A stretch of DNA of 64,000 nt from Sphingomonas sanxanigenens DSM 19645 = NX02 (lineage in GTDB: Bacteria; Pseudomonadota; Alphaproteobacteria; Sphingomonadales; Sphingomonadaceae): contig NZ_CP006644.1 of NCBI RefSeq assembly GCF_000512205.2, positions 62,001 through 126,000 on the forward strand, given 5' to 3'. The position numbers and the translations under genes were made by a program. Shown here in pieces: positions 54,841 through 62,513 of the stretch. The number at the start of each line of letters is the position of its first letter. Position 1 is the stretch's first letter. The notes beneath the pieces were generated by a model that did not search any database, had not been told where the DNA came from, and was given only the letters and a program-made list of their open reading frames with translations.

Positions 54841-55302
54841 ATGCTCAACGAAGGCGATAGCGCGCCCGATCCGACCCTGCTGATGGCCGACGGCACCGAA
54901 AAGCCGGTATCCGCCTGGGCGGGCAAGCCGCTGGTTCTCTATTTCTACCCCAAGGACGACACCCCCGGCTGCACCACCGAGGCGAAGGATTTCAGCGCGC
55001 TCGGGGCAGAGTTCGCGGCGGCCGGCGTGGCGGTGGTCGGCGTCTCCAAGGATCCCTCCGCCAAGCACCAGAAATTCGCCGCCAAGCACGGCCTGACCAT
55101 CGATCTTGCCACCGATGCGGACGACAGCGTGTGCGAGGCGTTCGGCACCTGGGTCGAAAAGTCGCTCTACGGCCGGAAATATATGGGCATCGACCGCGCG
55201 ACGTTCCTGATCGACGCGGACGGCAGGATCGCCCGGATCTGGCGCAAGGTGAAGGTGGCCGGCCACGCCCGGCAGGTGCTGGAGGCGGCGCAGGGGCTGT
55301 GA
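54841..55302 (+). CDS. bcp: Thioredoxin-dependent peroxiredoxin Bcp
   Basis: 153 residues. Peroxidatic Cys in FYPKDDTPGCTTEAKDFSAL; no second Cys in the +5 position, so it behaves as a 1-Cys or atypical form. GVSKDPSAKHQKFAAKHGL and FLIDADGRIARIWRKVKV complete the fold. AAGGAG upstream of ATG 54841. It follows glnE by 48 bp. Confidence 0.95.
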   Translation: MLNEGDSAPDPTLLMADGTEKPVSAWAGKPLVLYFYPKDDTPGCTTEAKDFSALGAEFAAAGVAVVGVSKDPSAKHQKFAAKHGLTIDLATDADDSVCEAFGTWVEKSLYGRKYMGIDRATFLIDADGRIARIWRKVKVAGHARQVLEAAQGL

Positions 55303-55320
55303 GAGGCATGCCGCACGACG

Positions 55321-55376
55321 CCCTCTCCCCTCCGGGGAGAGGGTTGGGGAGAGGGGCAGTCGCGCCCGGCGTACAG
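55321..55376. repeat. Dispersed hairpin repeat with conserved tail
   Basis: Hairpin CCCTCTCCCC / GGGGAGAGGG, followed by AGTCGCGC and GGCGTACAG, the same order as 47774-47830. A further CCCCTC/GAGGGG palindrome follows near 55416-55450. Confidence 0.8.
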
Positions 55377-55465
55377 CCCTGTCAAACCCGGCACTCCGCA
55401 GATCGTGCGTTGCCCGATCTTCCCCTCTGCCGACCTTTCGCCGGAGGGGAAAGGGGTGGTTTGGC

Positions 55466-56284
55466 ATGACTCTCGCCCTGGCCTGCCGCGCGGTCCTCAC
55501 CGCGCCCGACCCGCGCACCAAGACCATGCTCGCCCGCCGCACGGCGCGTGACTGGCGTCTCGGCCGGCTCGAGCACGCCTTCGACGTGGCCATGCCCGAT
55601 GCCCCCGCGCGCCCGGCGCGGCCCGAACTCCTGCCGCCGTCCCGCATGCCCAGGCGCGGCAAGGCGGGGTCGTTGCGCAACCGCATCGCCTTGCTCCACG
55701 CGCTGGCGCATATCGAATATTCCGCGATCGATCTCGCCTTCGATCTCATCGGCCGCTTCGGCGCGCGGTTCCCGCGCGGGTTCGCGGACGACTGGCTGCG
55801 GGTCGGTGCCGACGAGGCCATGCACTTCGCGCTGCTCGACCGGCGGCTGCGCCAGCTCGGCAGCCAATACGGTGCGCTGCCCGCGCATGACGGGCTGTGG
55901 GAAGCGGCAGACGCCACGCGCGGGGATGCGCTCGCCCGGCTCGCCGTCGTGCCGATGGTCCTGGAGGCACGCGGGCTCGACGTCACGCCGGCGACCGCCG
56001 ACCGGCTGGCCGCGCTGGGCGACGGTCAGAGCGCACGCATCCTGCAGCGCATATTCACCGATGAAATTCGGCATGTGCGCGCCGGCACAGCATGGTTCCT
56101 GCGTGCATGCGAATCATCTGGATTCGCACCCCACGCACATTGGCGTTTGCTGATCGGTGTCCATTTTCGCGGTGCGCTTAAGCCGCCGTTCAACGACTCA
56201 GCGCGTGCGGCAGCCGGTCTGACGCGGGATTTTTACGGCGTGCTTGATCCCCACGATGCCGCACCGCAAACAAGCCACGTCTGA
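55466..56284 (+). CDS. DUF455 ferritin-like protein
   Basis: 272 residues, all-helical. Carboxylate/His ligands expected for a ferritin-like di-iron site are visible in LLHALAHIEYSAIDLAF, GADEAMHFALLDRRLRQLG and FTDEIRHVRAGTAWFL. The family is related to MiaE-type tRNA hydroxylases but its function is not established. It starts after the repeat at ATG 55466. Confidence 0.88.
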   Translation: MTLALACRAVLTAPDPRTKTMLARRTARDWRLGRLEHAFDVAMPDAPARPARPELLPPSRMPRRGKAGSLRNRIALLHALAHIEYSAIDLAFDLIGRFGARFPRGFADDWLRVGADEAMHFALLDRRLRQLGSQYGALPAHDGLWEAADATRGDALARLAVVPMVLEARGLDVTPATADRLAALGDGQSARILQRIFTDEIRHVRAGTAWFLRACESSGFAPHAHWRLLIGVHFRGALKPPFNDSARAAAGLTRDFYGVLDPHDAAPQTSHV

Positions 56285-56352
56285 TGCGGTTGGGGCAAAA
56301 TCCGCAAGGGATGGGGTTTCAAAAGCGGTGCCGATCCCCGTCGGCGCCGTAA

Positions 56353-57552
56353 ATGGTCGCCGGGGATTTGATGCTGCTTACACATTCAAACAACACGGGA
56401 GCCGCTACACGGTTCCGTTCCTTTTTCAGGACGCGAGATTTTTTTCTCCACGACGGTTCGTCGTTGCGCCGGATTCGCATCGGCTTGAAGACCCAGGTCG
56501 CCGCTGCTGGTGCTGCGGCGATTTTGTTTTGTGGGTCGGCGGTCGGCGTCGCGCAGATGACCGGGATGGGTGCCGAGACGGCGGATGCCGCCACGGGATC
56601 GAGCGACGCGCAGGTCGCGCACATGCAGTCCAAGGTCGCTGCGATGCGCGCCGATATGGAAGCGGTGAAGCGGGCCGCGGCGGTTCACGCGATGCAGATG
56701 GAGCGCCGCCAGGCCTTCCTCGCCGCGGTTCTCGCCGGTGAGGACGATCCCAAGAAGCTCGCAGCGCTGCTGCCGCAGGAAGTCGGCACCCCCGATGGCA
56801 CCGCCGCTTCGGTGGTTGCCCCCCTGCAGACGGTGGCGGGCGAGCAGGGCGCGCTGGCCGAGAAGGTCCGCGCCGCGACCGAGGCGCGCTACAAGAACAC
56901 CGCCCGGCTGATCCAGAAGCTGGGCCTCTCGCCGCAGCGTTTCCATGTCTCGCCGGGTGCGATGGGCGGCCCTTATGAGCCGGTCGATGCCGCTGCCGCC
57001 AAGGCGGCCGAGGGCGATACCGACGCGCAGTTCAAGGCGCTGTTCCTCTCGTGGAAGAAGCTCGACCAGCTTGAGCAGGGCGTGATCGCGATCCCCTCGC
57101 AGAAGCCGGTCGACGATGTGAAGTTCACCTCCAGCTTCGGCGTCCGTTCGGATCCGTTCCGCGGCACCGCCGCGATGCACTCCGGCGTCGATATCCCCGG
57201 TTCGCATGGCAGCGCGATCTACGCCACCGCCGACGGCATCATCGGTCGTGCCGGCTGGGCGGGGGGCTATGGCAACCTGGTCGAGATCGAGCATGGCAAG
57301 GGCATCCAGACCCGCTACGGCCATCTGTCCAAGATCCTGGTGGCACCCAACACCCGCGTGAAGCGCGGTCAGTTGATCGCGCTGATGGGCTCGACCGGCC
57401 GGTCGACCGGCTGCCACCTGCATTATGAAGTTCGGGTCGACGGCCGCGCCGTAAATCCCATTCCTTTCATGCAGCAATCTGAGTATTTGGCCGACGTGCA
57501 GCAGCACGCGGATACGGCGAAAGTGGCGCTGGGCGGCCCGCTCAACAACTGA
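56353..57552 (+). CDS. M23-family murein endopeptidase
   Basis: 399 residues. An N-terminal cytoplasmic tail of about 45 residues (FRTRDFFLHDGSSLRRIRIG) precedes a membrane helix (QVAAAGAAAILFCGSAVGVA). A coiled-coil-like region follows, then the LytM/M23 domain with zinc ligands in MHSGVDIPGSHG and TGCHLHYEVRVDGRAV. It should cleave peptide crosslinks in the periplasm. Either ATG 56353 or 56371 may be used. Confidence 0.92.
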   Translation: MVAGDLMLLTHSNNTGAATRFRSFFRTRDFFLHDGSSLRRIRIGLKTQVAAAGAAAILFCGSAVGVAQMTGMGAETADAATGSSDAQVAHMQSKVAAMRADMEAVKRAAAVHAMQMERRQAFLAAVLAGEDDPKKLAALLPQEVGTPDGTAASVVAPLQTVAGEQGALAEKVRAATEARYKNTARLIQKLGLSPQRFHVSPGAMGGPYEPVDAAAAKAAEGDTDAQFKALFLSWKKLDQLEQGVIAIPSQKPVDDVKFTSSFGVRSDPFRGTAAMHSGVDIPGSHGSAIYATADGIIGRAGWAGGYGNLVEIEHGKGIQTRYGHLSKILVAPNTRVKRGQLIALMGSTGRSTGCHLHYEVRVDGRAVNPIPFMQQSEYLADVQQHADTAKVALGGPLNN

Positions 57553-57598
57553 GGCCCCCGAAAAGACCCCTCTCGCCCGCACGGTCAGGGGAGGAGAA

Positions 57599-57623
57599 GG
57601 GGTCGCCCATTGCAGGCGACCCC
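57599..57623 (+). terminator. Hairpin between the M23 and erpA genes
   Basis: A nine-base perfect stem GGGGTCGCC / GGCGACCCC with a seven-base loop. It has no T-run, so termination is uncertain. Confidence 0.45.
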
Positions 57624-57644
57624 CCACTCCCCTAAATTCAAGGC

Positions 57645-57977
57645 ATGAACGCCCCTTCCATAGCCTTGACCGACAGCGCCGCCCGGCGCGTCTCCCAGAT
57701 CGCCATTAAAACCGGCAAGGCGCCGATCCTGCGCCTTGCGGTGGAAGGTGGCGGTTGTTCCGGCTTCCAGTATCGGTTCGGCCTCGCCGAGCGCGTCGAA
57801 AGCGACGACGCGGTGACCGAGAATGGCGGCGTGACCCTGGTGGTCGATTCGATGAGCCTTGATCTCGTCCAGGGCAGCGCGGTCGACTTCGTCGAATCGC
57901 TCGGCGGCTCTGCCTTCCAGGTGACCAACCCCAATGCGACCGCCGGCTGCGGCTGCGGATCGAGCTTTGCGATCTGA
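57645..57977 (+). CDS. erpA: A-type iron-sulfur cluster insertion protein ErpA
   Basis: 110 residues. The three conserved cysteines are in VEGGGCSGFQYRFGLAE and ATAGCGCGSSFAI. It carries and delivers Fe-S clusters. ErpA versus IscA cannot be decided on sequence alone; no isc/suf gene is adjacent, which favours ErpA. Confidence 0.9.
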   Translation: MNAPSIALTDSAARRVSQIAIKTGKAPILRLAVEGGGCSGFQYRFGLAERVESDDAVTENGGVTLVVDSMSLDLVQGSAVDFVESLGGSAFQVTNPNATAGCGCGSSFAI

Positions 57978-57996
57978 TCGCGCGGATGCCGACGGC

Positions 57997-58386
57997 ATGA
58001 ACGACCCCATCGCGCGCATTTCCGCCGCGGTAGTCCCCGAGCCTGCCGGCCATTATGCGCAGGCGACCGCGTGGCGCGATCTCGTCTTCGTCTCGGGCCA
58101 GCTCGGCCCGCGCAGCGATGGTAGCCATACCGCCGACCAGCCGTTCGAGGTGCAGGTCCGCCAGGCGCTCACCAACCTGCTCGCGATCCTCGCCGAAGCC
58201 GGCAGCGGTCCCGATCGGGTGCTGCGCGTGACCGCCTATATCGTCGGGGTCGAAAACTGGCCGGCGTTCAACCGTATCTATGCCGAGATGTTCGGCGAGG
58301 CGAAGCCGGCGCGCACCGTGGTCCCGGTGCCGGAACTGCACCATGGCTATCTGGTCGAGGTGGATGCGATCGGAACGCGCGGGTAA
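57997..58386 (+). CDS. RidA/YjgF-family protein
   Basis: 129 residues. LVFVSGQLGPRSDG, LTNLLAILAEAGSGPDRVLR and the Arg-containing PARTVVPVPELHHGYLVEVD match the RidA fold and its imine-binding Arg. Known members deaminate reactive enamines/imines. ATG 57997 starts 19 bp after erpA. Confidence 0.92.
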   Translation: MNDPIARISAAVVPEPAGHYAQATAWRDLVFVSGQLGPRSDGSHTADQPFEVQVRQALTNLLAILAEAGSGPDRVLRVTAYIVGVENWPAFNRIYAEMFGEAKPARTVVPVPELHHGYLVEVDAIGTRG

Positions 58387-58448
58387 TTCGCCGCCGCGGC
58401 GGTAAAATCCGCATGTGCAATATAGTGCACTCTCCGAAACGCGGTTTT

Positions 58449-58473
58449 CCTCCCCGGGCGGCGCCCGGGGAGG
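58449..58473. terminator. Strong hairpin between convergent genes
   Basis: CCTCCCCGGGC / GCCCGGGGAGG, an 11-base perfect stem with a three-base loop, sits between ridA and the minus-strand lipoprotein gene. Neither side has a T-run. Confidence 0.55.
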
Positions 58474-58485
58474 CGTTGTCAGGGC

Positions 58486-59028
58486 TTATGGCCCGCACTG
58501 CCAGAAGCCGTTGACCTTCAGCAGCGCCTTCTCCTTCGGCGTGTCGTCCTTCGCCCCATCTGCCGGCGTATATGTCAGCCGCGCGGGCTGTGATGGGGAT
58601 TCGCCGCCGCCGCGGGTGGGGGCGGTCGCCTTGACGGTGAAGGACAGGCCGTCGCCCGAGAAGCTCGCGCCCTTCACCATCGCGTTGAAGCCGCCCGCCG
58701 CCGCGACGCGGTGGATGGCGCCGCCGATGCGGACGATCGCGTCGCTCGGCTGGGTGCCGCCGACATTGCCCTTGGCCATCAGCAAGGTGCGGCCGCGGCC
58801 ATCGGCGAAGCTGCAGCCCAGTTCGCCGCGCAGCGCGGTCCGCCGGTCGGCCGGGCCCAGTTCCTCGATCGCTCCCGGCTCCTGATCCTCGGGTCGTGCC
58901 GCCTTCGGCCGGCTGGTGTTGCTGATCTCGATCGCGCTGGTCTGCGCATTCTCGGCTTCGCCCGAGCAGCCCGCAAGCAGCAGTGCGGCGGTGGCGGCCG
59001 GCAGGCCGATAAGCATCCTGTTAGTCAT
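58486..59028 (-). CDS. Small lipoprotein of unknown function
   Basis: 180 residues. Lipobox LLLAGC near residue 21. The remainder (RGELGCSFADGRGRTLLMAK, VRIGGAIHRVAAAGGFNAMV, ending GFWQCGP) has two Cys that may form a disulfide. No family is recognised. ATG 59028; the longer upstream frame overlaps the next gene and is not used. Last gene of the minus-strand cluster. Confidence 0.75.
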   Translation of the reverse strand: MTNRMLIGLPAATAALLLAGCSGEAENAQTSAIEISNTSRPKAARPEDQEPGAIEELGPADRRTALRGELGCSFADGRGRTLLMAKGNVGGTQPSDAIVRIGGAIHRVAAAGGFNAMVKGASFSGDGLSFTVKATAPTRGGGESPSQPARLTYTPADGAKDDTPKEKALLKVNGFWQCGP

Positions 59029-59096
59029 GATGTCGTCCGTCGAAGAGGAAGGGAAGGGCCGCGCGCGGGTCAACGCGTGGGCGGCGGGATCGGTTC

Positions 59097-59945
59097 TCAG
59101 CGGACCTTGGGCAGGTCCATCACCACCACCTCGCCCGCCTTGCGGGTGATGCCGAAGATGCGGCGCGGGGCGGAGCGGTCCCAGGCCCAGGCCTGGCCTT
59201 CCAGCGGCGCGGCGATCGTCGCGACATGCTCCATCACCGGCCCCTCGCCGGGCGCGGCCAGCACATAGATTTCCGGCAGGTCGTGGCCGGTCAGGTAAAG
59301 CAGCCCGTCCGCGCCCCAGCTGCCACCCGAATTGCTCATCGGCGCGAAGCGCTCCAGCACGCTGTCCGGCAGGCGGTAGCCGCCGGTCATCCGCCACTGG
59401 TCGTCGAACGTGGCGACCAGGGTGAAGCGATGGTCACGGCCCGGCTCGCCGCCCTTGGTGTCATAGTTGGCGAAGCCCGCCCACCACTGGCCGTCGCGCT
59501 TTTCCACCCACGTCAGCGAGCCGAGCCGCATCCCGAACGGGATCGAGCGGATGTGGCGCATCGTCGCGGTGTCGAAAATCTCGACGCTGCTTGCCATCGG
59601 CACCTGCGGGAAGTTGGAATTGGCGCAGACGAGTTGCGCGTCCGCCGCGACGCAGCTGTTCAGATGACGGATGCGGCGCTTGTCTCCCACCCATTCGCCG
59701 AGCTTGCGGCCGCTCTGCTTGTCGTACTTGCCGATGTGGCTGTTGGTGATCGCATAGAAATGGGTGTCGTCCACCGCGACCCCCTGCCGCGCCTCGGGTG
59801 CGGTGTAGCGGCGGACCTCCTTCGCCTGGAGCTGCGCCACCGGCGGCGCCGCCGGCTCGCTGCGCGGGGAAGCAGGGGGCGCGGCAGCAGGGGACGGGGC
59901 GGGCTGCGCAGCGGCGGCGGCTAGCGCGGCGAGGGCGACAAACAT
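59097..59945 (-). CDS. Secreted propeller-like protein of unknown function
   Basis: 282 residues, with an N-terminal Ala-rich signal and a Pro/Ala linker. Blade-like repeats follow: VRRYTAPEARQGVAVDDTHF, HIGKYDKQSGRKLGEWVG, FDTATMRHIRSIPFGMRLGS, and FGITRKAGEVVVMDLPKVR. Many Trp/Gly pairs (DGQWWAGFANYD). It overlaps the end of the MFS gene by 25 bp, so they share an operon. Substrate or partner unknown. Confidence 0.75.
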   Translation of the reverse strand: MFVALAALAAAAAQPAPSPAAAPPASPRSEPAAPPVAQLQAKEVRRYTAPEARQGVAVDDTHFYAITNSHIGKYDKQSGRKLGEWVGDKRRIRHLNSCVAADAQLVCANSNFPQVPMASSVEIFDTATMRHIRSIPFGMRLGSLTWVEKRDGQWWAGFANYDTKGGEPGRDHRFTLVATFDDQWRMTGGYRLPDSVLERFAPMSNSGGSWGADGLLYLTGHDLPEIYVLAAPGEGPVMEHVATIAAPLEGQAWAWDRSAPRRIFGITRKAGEVVVMDLPKVR

Positions 59946-61297
59946 GGCGTTTCTCCGGTCAGTGAGTGGCGGGACGCGCGGCGCGCGAAGAGGAACAGCA
60001 GCAGGCCGGCGGCGCCGCAGGCGGGCAGCCAGGTCATCACCGGCACCAGCACCCCCGCGCGATCGCTCGCCTCGGCGAAGCGGCTGACGTGGAGGATCTG
60101 GCCCAGCACCAGCGTCGCGACCGCGCCGGCGGTCTTAGAGGTGAAGGTGAAGGCGCCGAACAACCGCGTCGCCTGGCCGCGATGGCGATGCGCGATCGTG
60201 GCGAGGCGCGTCCACAGCAACATGCTGATCCCGCCCTGGCCGGCGCCGAGCACCAGCCCGGCGACCAACGCGGTGACGATACCGAATCCGGTGATCTGGA
60301 AGGCCGCACCGCCCAGCGCGAGCACCAGCGCCGCCTCCGCGAGCACGCCATCGGCGCTGCGATGGCGCGCCCGGGCCGTCCACAGCGGCTGCGCGACCAT
60401 GCTGCCGATCGCGATCGCCATCATGAAGGCGGCGCCGTCGGTCGCCGCGCTGAACCAGTAGGCGGCGACATAGGGCTCCAGCTTGCCGACCACGCCGGTG
60501 GTGACGGTATAGGCCGCCATCATGCCCAGCAGCAGCGCGAAGCCGCGCCATTCGGGCATGCCGGTGTCGGTGGCGGCAGCGTCGGCGCGATCCTCGCCGG
60601 CGGGCAGCGGGTGCGCGGCGACGCGCGCGAGCAGCCCCGCGCTGCCGATCACGATCAGCCCGATGGCCATGCTCAGTCCCAGGAACCCGTTCCCCGCGTG
60701 CGTGGCGGGCAGCCCGCGCATCAGCAGCGCGAAGGCGGAGACGACGAGCAGTTGCGCGACGCCGGAAAGCACCAGCCGCGCCGCCGACAGCCGCATGCGC
60801 CGACGATCGTCGAGCGGAGCGAGGCTGAGGATCGCGTTCTGCGGCACGTCGAGCAGCGAATAGGCCAGCGCGAACAGCCCGAGCCCACCCGCGGCGAGCG
60901 CGACCTGTGACGGGCCCTCCAGCCGCGCGGCACAGGCGAACAGCATCAGCCCCGAGACGGAGGCGGCCGCCCCGCCGAACTGCGCGCGGCTCGCCGCGGC
61001 GAAGCCGGCGACATGGCGGGCAAGCGCACGGCCGACGACAAGGTCGGTGACCGCGTTCACCAGCAAGGCCGAAGCAAGGACGATGCCCATCAGATAGGGC
61101 GAGAAGCCGCACGCTTCGGTGAGGAAATAGGCGAAGAGCAGCTGGCTGCTGTGCCACAGCAGGCTCTTGCCGAAATGGGCCTGGCCATAAGCCCATTCGA
61201 TGCGCGACACGCGCGGGATGGCCAGTCGTCGCGGCTGCACGGCGTGGGCGCTAGTGGGGAATTGCGACAGGGGGATGACGGTTCTGCTGAAGCCCAC
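59921..61297 (-). CDS. MFS transporter, GPH-like (second copy)
   Basis: 458 residues, about twelve helices. The N-terminal half has HFGKSLLWHSSQLLFAYFLT and the mid-region LAYSLLDVPQNAILSL, both echoing the MFS protein at 27906-29150. GTG start at 61297 leaves a 30-residue leader before the first helix, so the true start may be later. It is downstream of the phosphodiester glycosidase (24-bp gap). Confidence 0.82.
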   Translation of the reverse strand: MGFSRTVIPLSQFPTSAHAVQPRRLAIPRVSRIEWAYGQAHFGKSLLWHSSQLLFAYFLTEACGFSPYLMGIVLASALLVNAVTDLVVGRALARHVAGFAAASRAQFGGAAASVSGLMLFACAARLEGPSQVALAAGGLGLFALAYSLLDVPQNAILSLAPLDDRRRMRLSAARLVLSGVAQLLVVSAFALLMRGLPATHAGNGFLGLSMAIGLIVIGSAGLLARVAAHPLPAGEDRADAAATDTGMPEWRGFALLLGMMAAYTVTTGVVGKLEPYVAAYWFSAATDGAAFMMAIAIGSMVAQPLWTARARHRSADGVLAEAALVLALGGAAFQITGFGIVTALVAGLVLGAGQGGISMLLWTRLATIAHRHRGQATRLFGAFTFTSKTAGAVATLVLGQILHVSRFAEASDRAGVLVPVMTWLPACGAAGLLLFLFARRASRHSLTGETPCLSPSPR

Positions 61298-61321
61298 CGC
61301 GCTCGAGCGGGGGCGCTGAAC

Positions 61322-62173
61322 TCATCGCTCCCCCGCGAACAGCAGGATATGGTTCGCCACCGGCCGTTCGCGCCCGACGACGCCGGTGTGGATCGTGCGG
61401 TTGAGCAGCTTCGGCTTCCGGTCCGGCCCCTCCACCGCGAGCGTCGAGGATCCGCCGCCGTCGAGGTTGATCGCGTCGCTCGCGCCGAGCTGGCGAAACA
61501 GCGCTGTCAGGCGCGGCAATGTCATGCCGAGGCTGTCGGGCTGGCGGCCGTCGACGGTGACGATCCACGCCGTGCGCCGGTCTTTCGAGAGGCCGAAGGC
61601 GGTGCGGGGGTGGGGTTTGATCGAATAGTCCTGCGTCGAGGGGATCGCCCGCCCGTTCGCCAGCAGGCGCGGGCCGGCGGCGACGCCGTCGGTATAGCCG
61701 GCAGGGCAGGCCTGGCCGTCGACGATCGTCGCGCGCGCGCCGGCGAAGCAGAGCATCGCGTCGACGCGTTCGTCGAGGCCGGTCTCGATCGGGGAGACGG
61801 TCCTGCCGTCCGCGATCGCCGCCCCCGAGACGTTCACCGGATCGCCTTCATGCGGATAATAATCCTCGCCGCCGCGGCTGCCGCCCTCGAAGGGCAGGAA
61901 ATAGCTGGCGTTGATCGCGAGCTGCGCGTGGCGCGCCGCCATATAGGCGCTGGTCAGGTGCGCGACATGCTCCATGCCCTTGCCGGTCTCCGCCGGGGTG
62001 ACCGCGAAGCGCAGGCCCGGGCGGGTGAGGCTGATCCGCACGACATGGACGTGCGCCGGGATCTCACCGGCGATGTCGCGGCGTTGATAGTCGATGCCGC
62101 CGAACAGGGGCGCTTGGCGGGTGGTGGCGCAGGCGGCGAGGGTGAGGAGGGCGAGGAGGGGGAGGGTGCGCAC
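61322..62173 (-). CDS. Lipoprotein phosphodiester glycosidase (NAGPA-domain) protein
   Basis: 283 residues. Lipobox LTLAAC near residue 15. The NAGPA domain pattern is visible: AINASYFLPFEG, VAAGPRLLANGRAIP, KPHPRTAFGLSKDRRTAWIV and DAINLDGGGSSTLAVEG. The family is named for GlcNAc-1-phosphodiester alpha-N-acetylglucosaminidase; bacterial substrates are poorly known. GTG start at 62173. Adjacent TonB receptor and MFS carrier suggest sugar-phosphodiester use. Confidence 0.88.
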   Translation of the reverse strand: MRTLPLLALLTLAACATTRQAPLFGGIDYQRRDIAGEIPAHVHVVRISLTRPGLRFAVTPAETGKGMEHVAHLTSAYMAARHAQLAINASYFLPFEGGSRGGEDYYPHEGDPVNVSGAAIADGRTVSPIETGLDERVDAMLCFAGARATIVDGQACPAGYTDGVAAGPRLLANGRAIPSTQDYSIKPHPRTAFGLSKDRRTAWIVTVDGRQPDSLGMTLPRLTALFRQLGASDAINLDGGGSSTLAVEGPDRKPKLLNRTIHTGVVGRERPVANHILLFAGER

Positions 62174-62205
62174 GATGACTGGCCTTGGTGGAGGGATGAG
62201 ATAGC

Positions 62206-62485
62206 CCCCTCCCCTTCAGGGGAGGGGACGGGGTTGGGGAGCGACGGCGCGGGCTCGATGCCCCGTTGGCGCTGTTATCCGGCGTTGCCGGAAGCGCGCT
62301 GCGCTCGCCGTTGCACGATATGTCCTCCCCGGAACGGGGAGGGGGACCGCCGGCGAAGCCGGTGGTGGAGGGGATGGCGCCGAAGCATCCGATCACACGA
62401 CAGTATGAGCGATGATGTCCGAGCCGGCCCCTCCACCACCGCCTTGCGGCGGTGGTCCCCCTCCCCGAGCAAAGCTCGGGGAGGA
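62206..62485. repeat. Dispersed hairpin repeats
   Basis: CCCCTCCCCT / AGGGGAGGGG (62206-62227) is followed by a larger inverted pair, GGTGGTGGAGGGG near 62362 and CCCCTCCACCACC near 62431, and by the CCTCCCCG...CGGGGAGG elements. These fill the gap between the TonB receptor and the glycosidase; no gene is seen in these 340 bp. Confidence 0.75.
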
Positions 62486-62513
62486 AAAGCGCTGGCCTTC
62501 TTTCACGCTCACC

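Noticed and set aside
52078-55986. 1302-codon minus-strand open frame
   Set aside because: Runs antisense to glnE and bcp, both with intact motifs; composition is shadow-like.
56108-56128. TGCGAATC-N5-GATTCGCA palindrome as a second Fur box
   Set aside because: Lies inside the DUF455 coding region and has the wrong spacing for a 7-1-7 site; likely chance.
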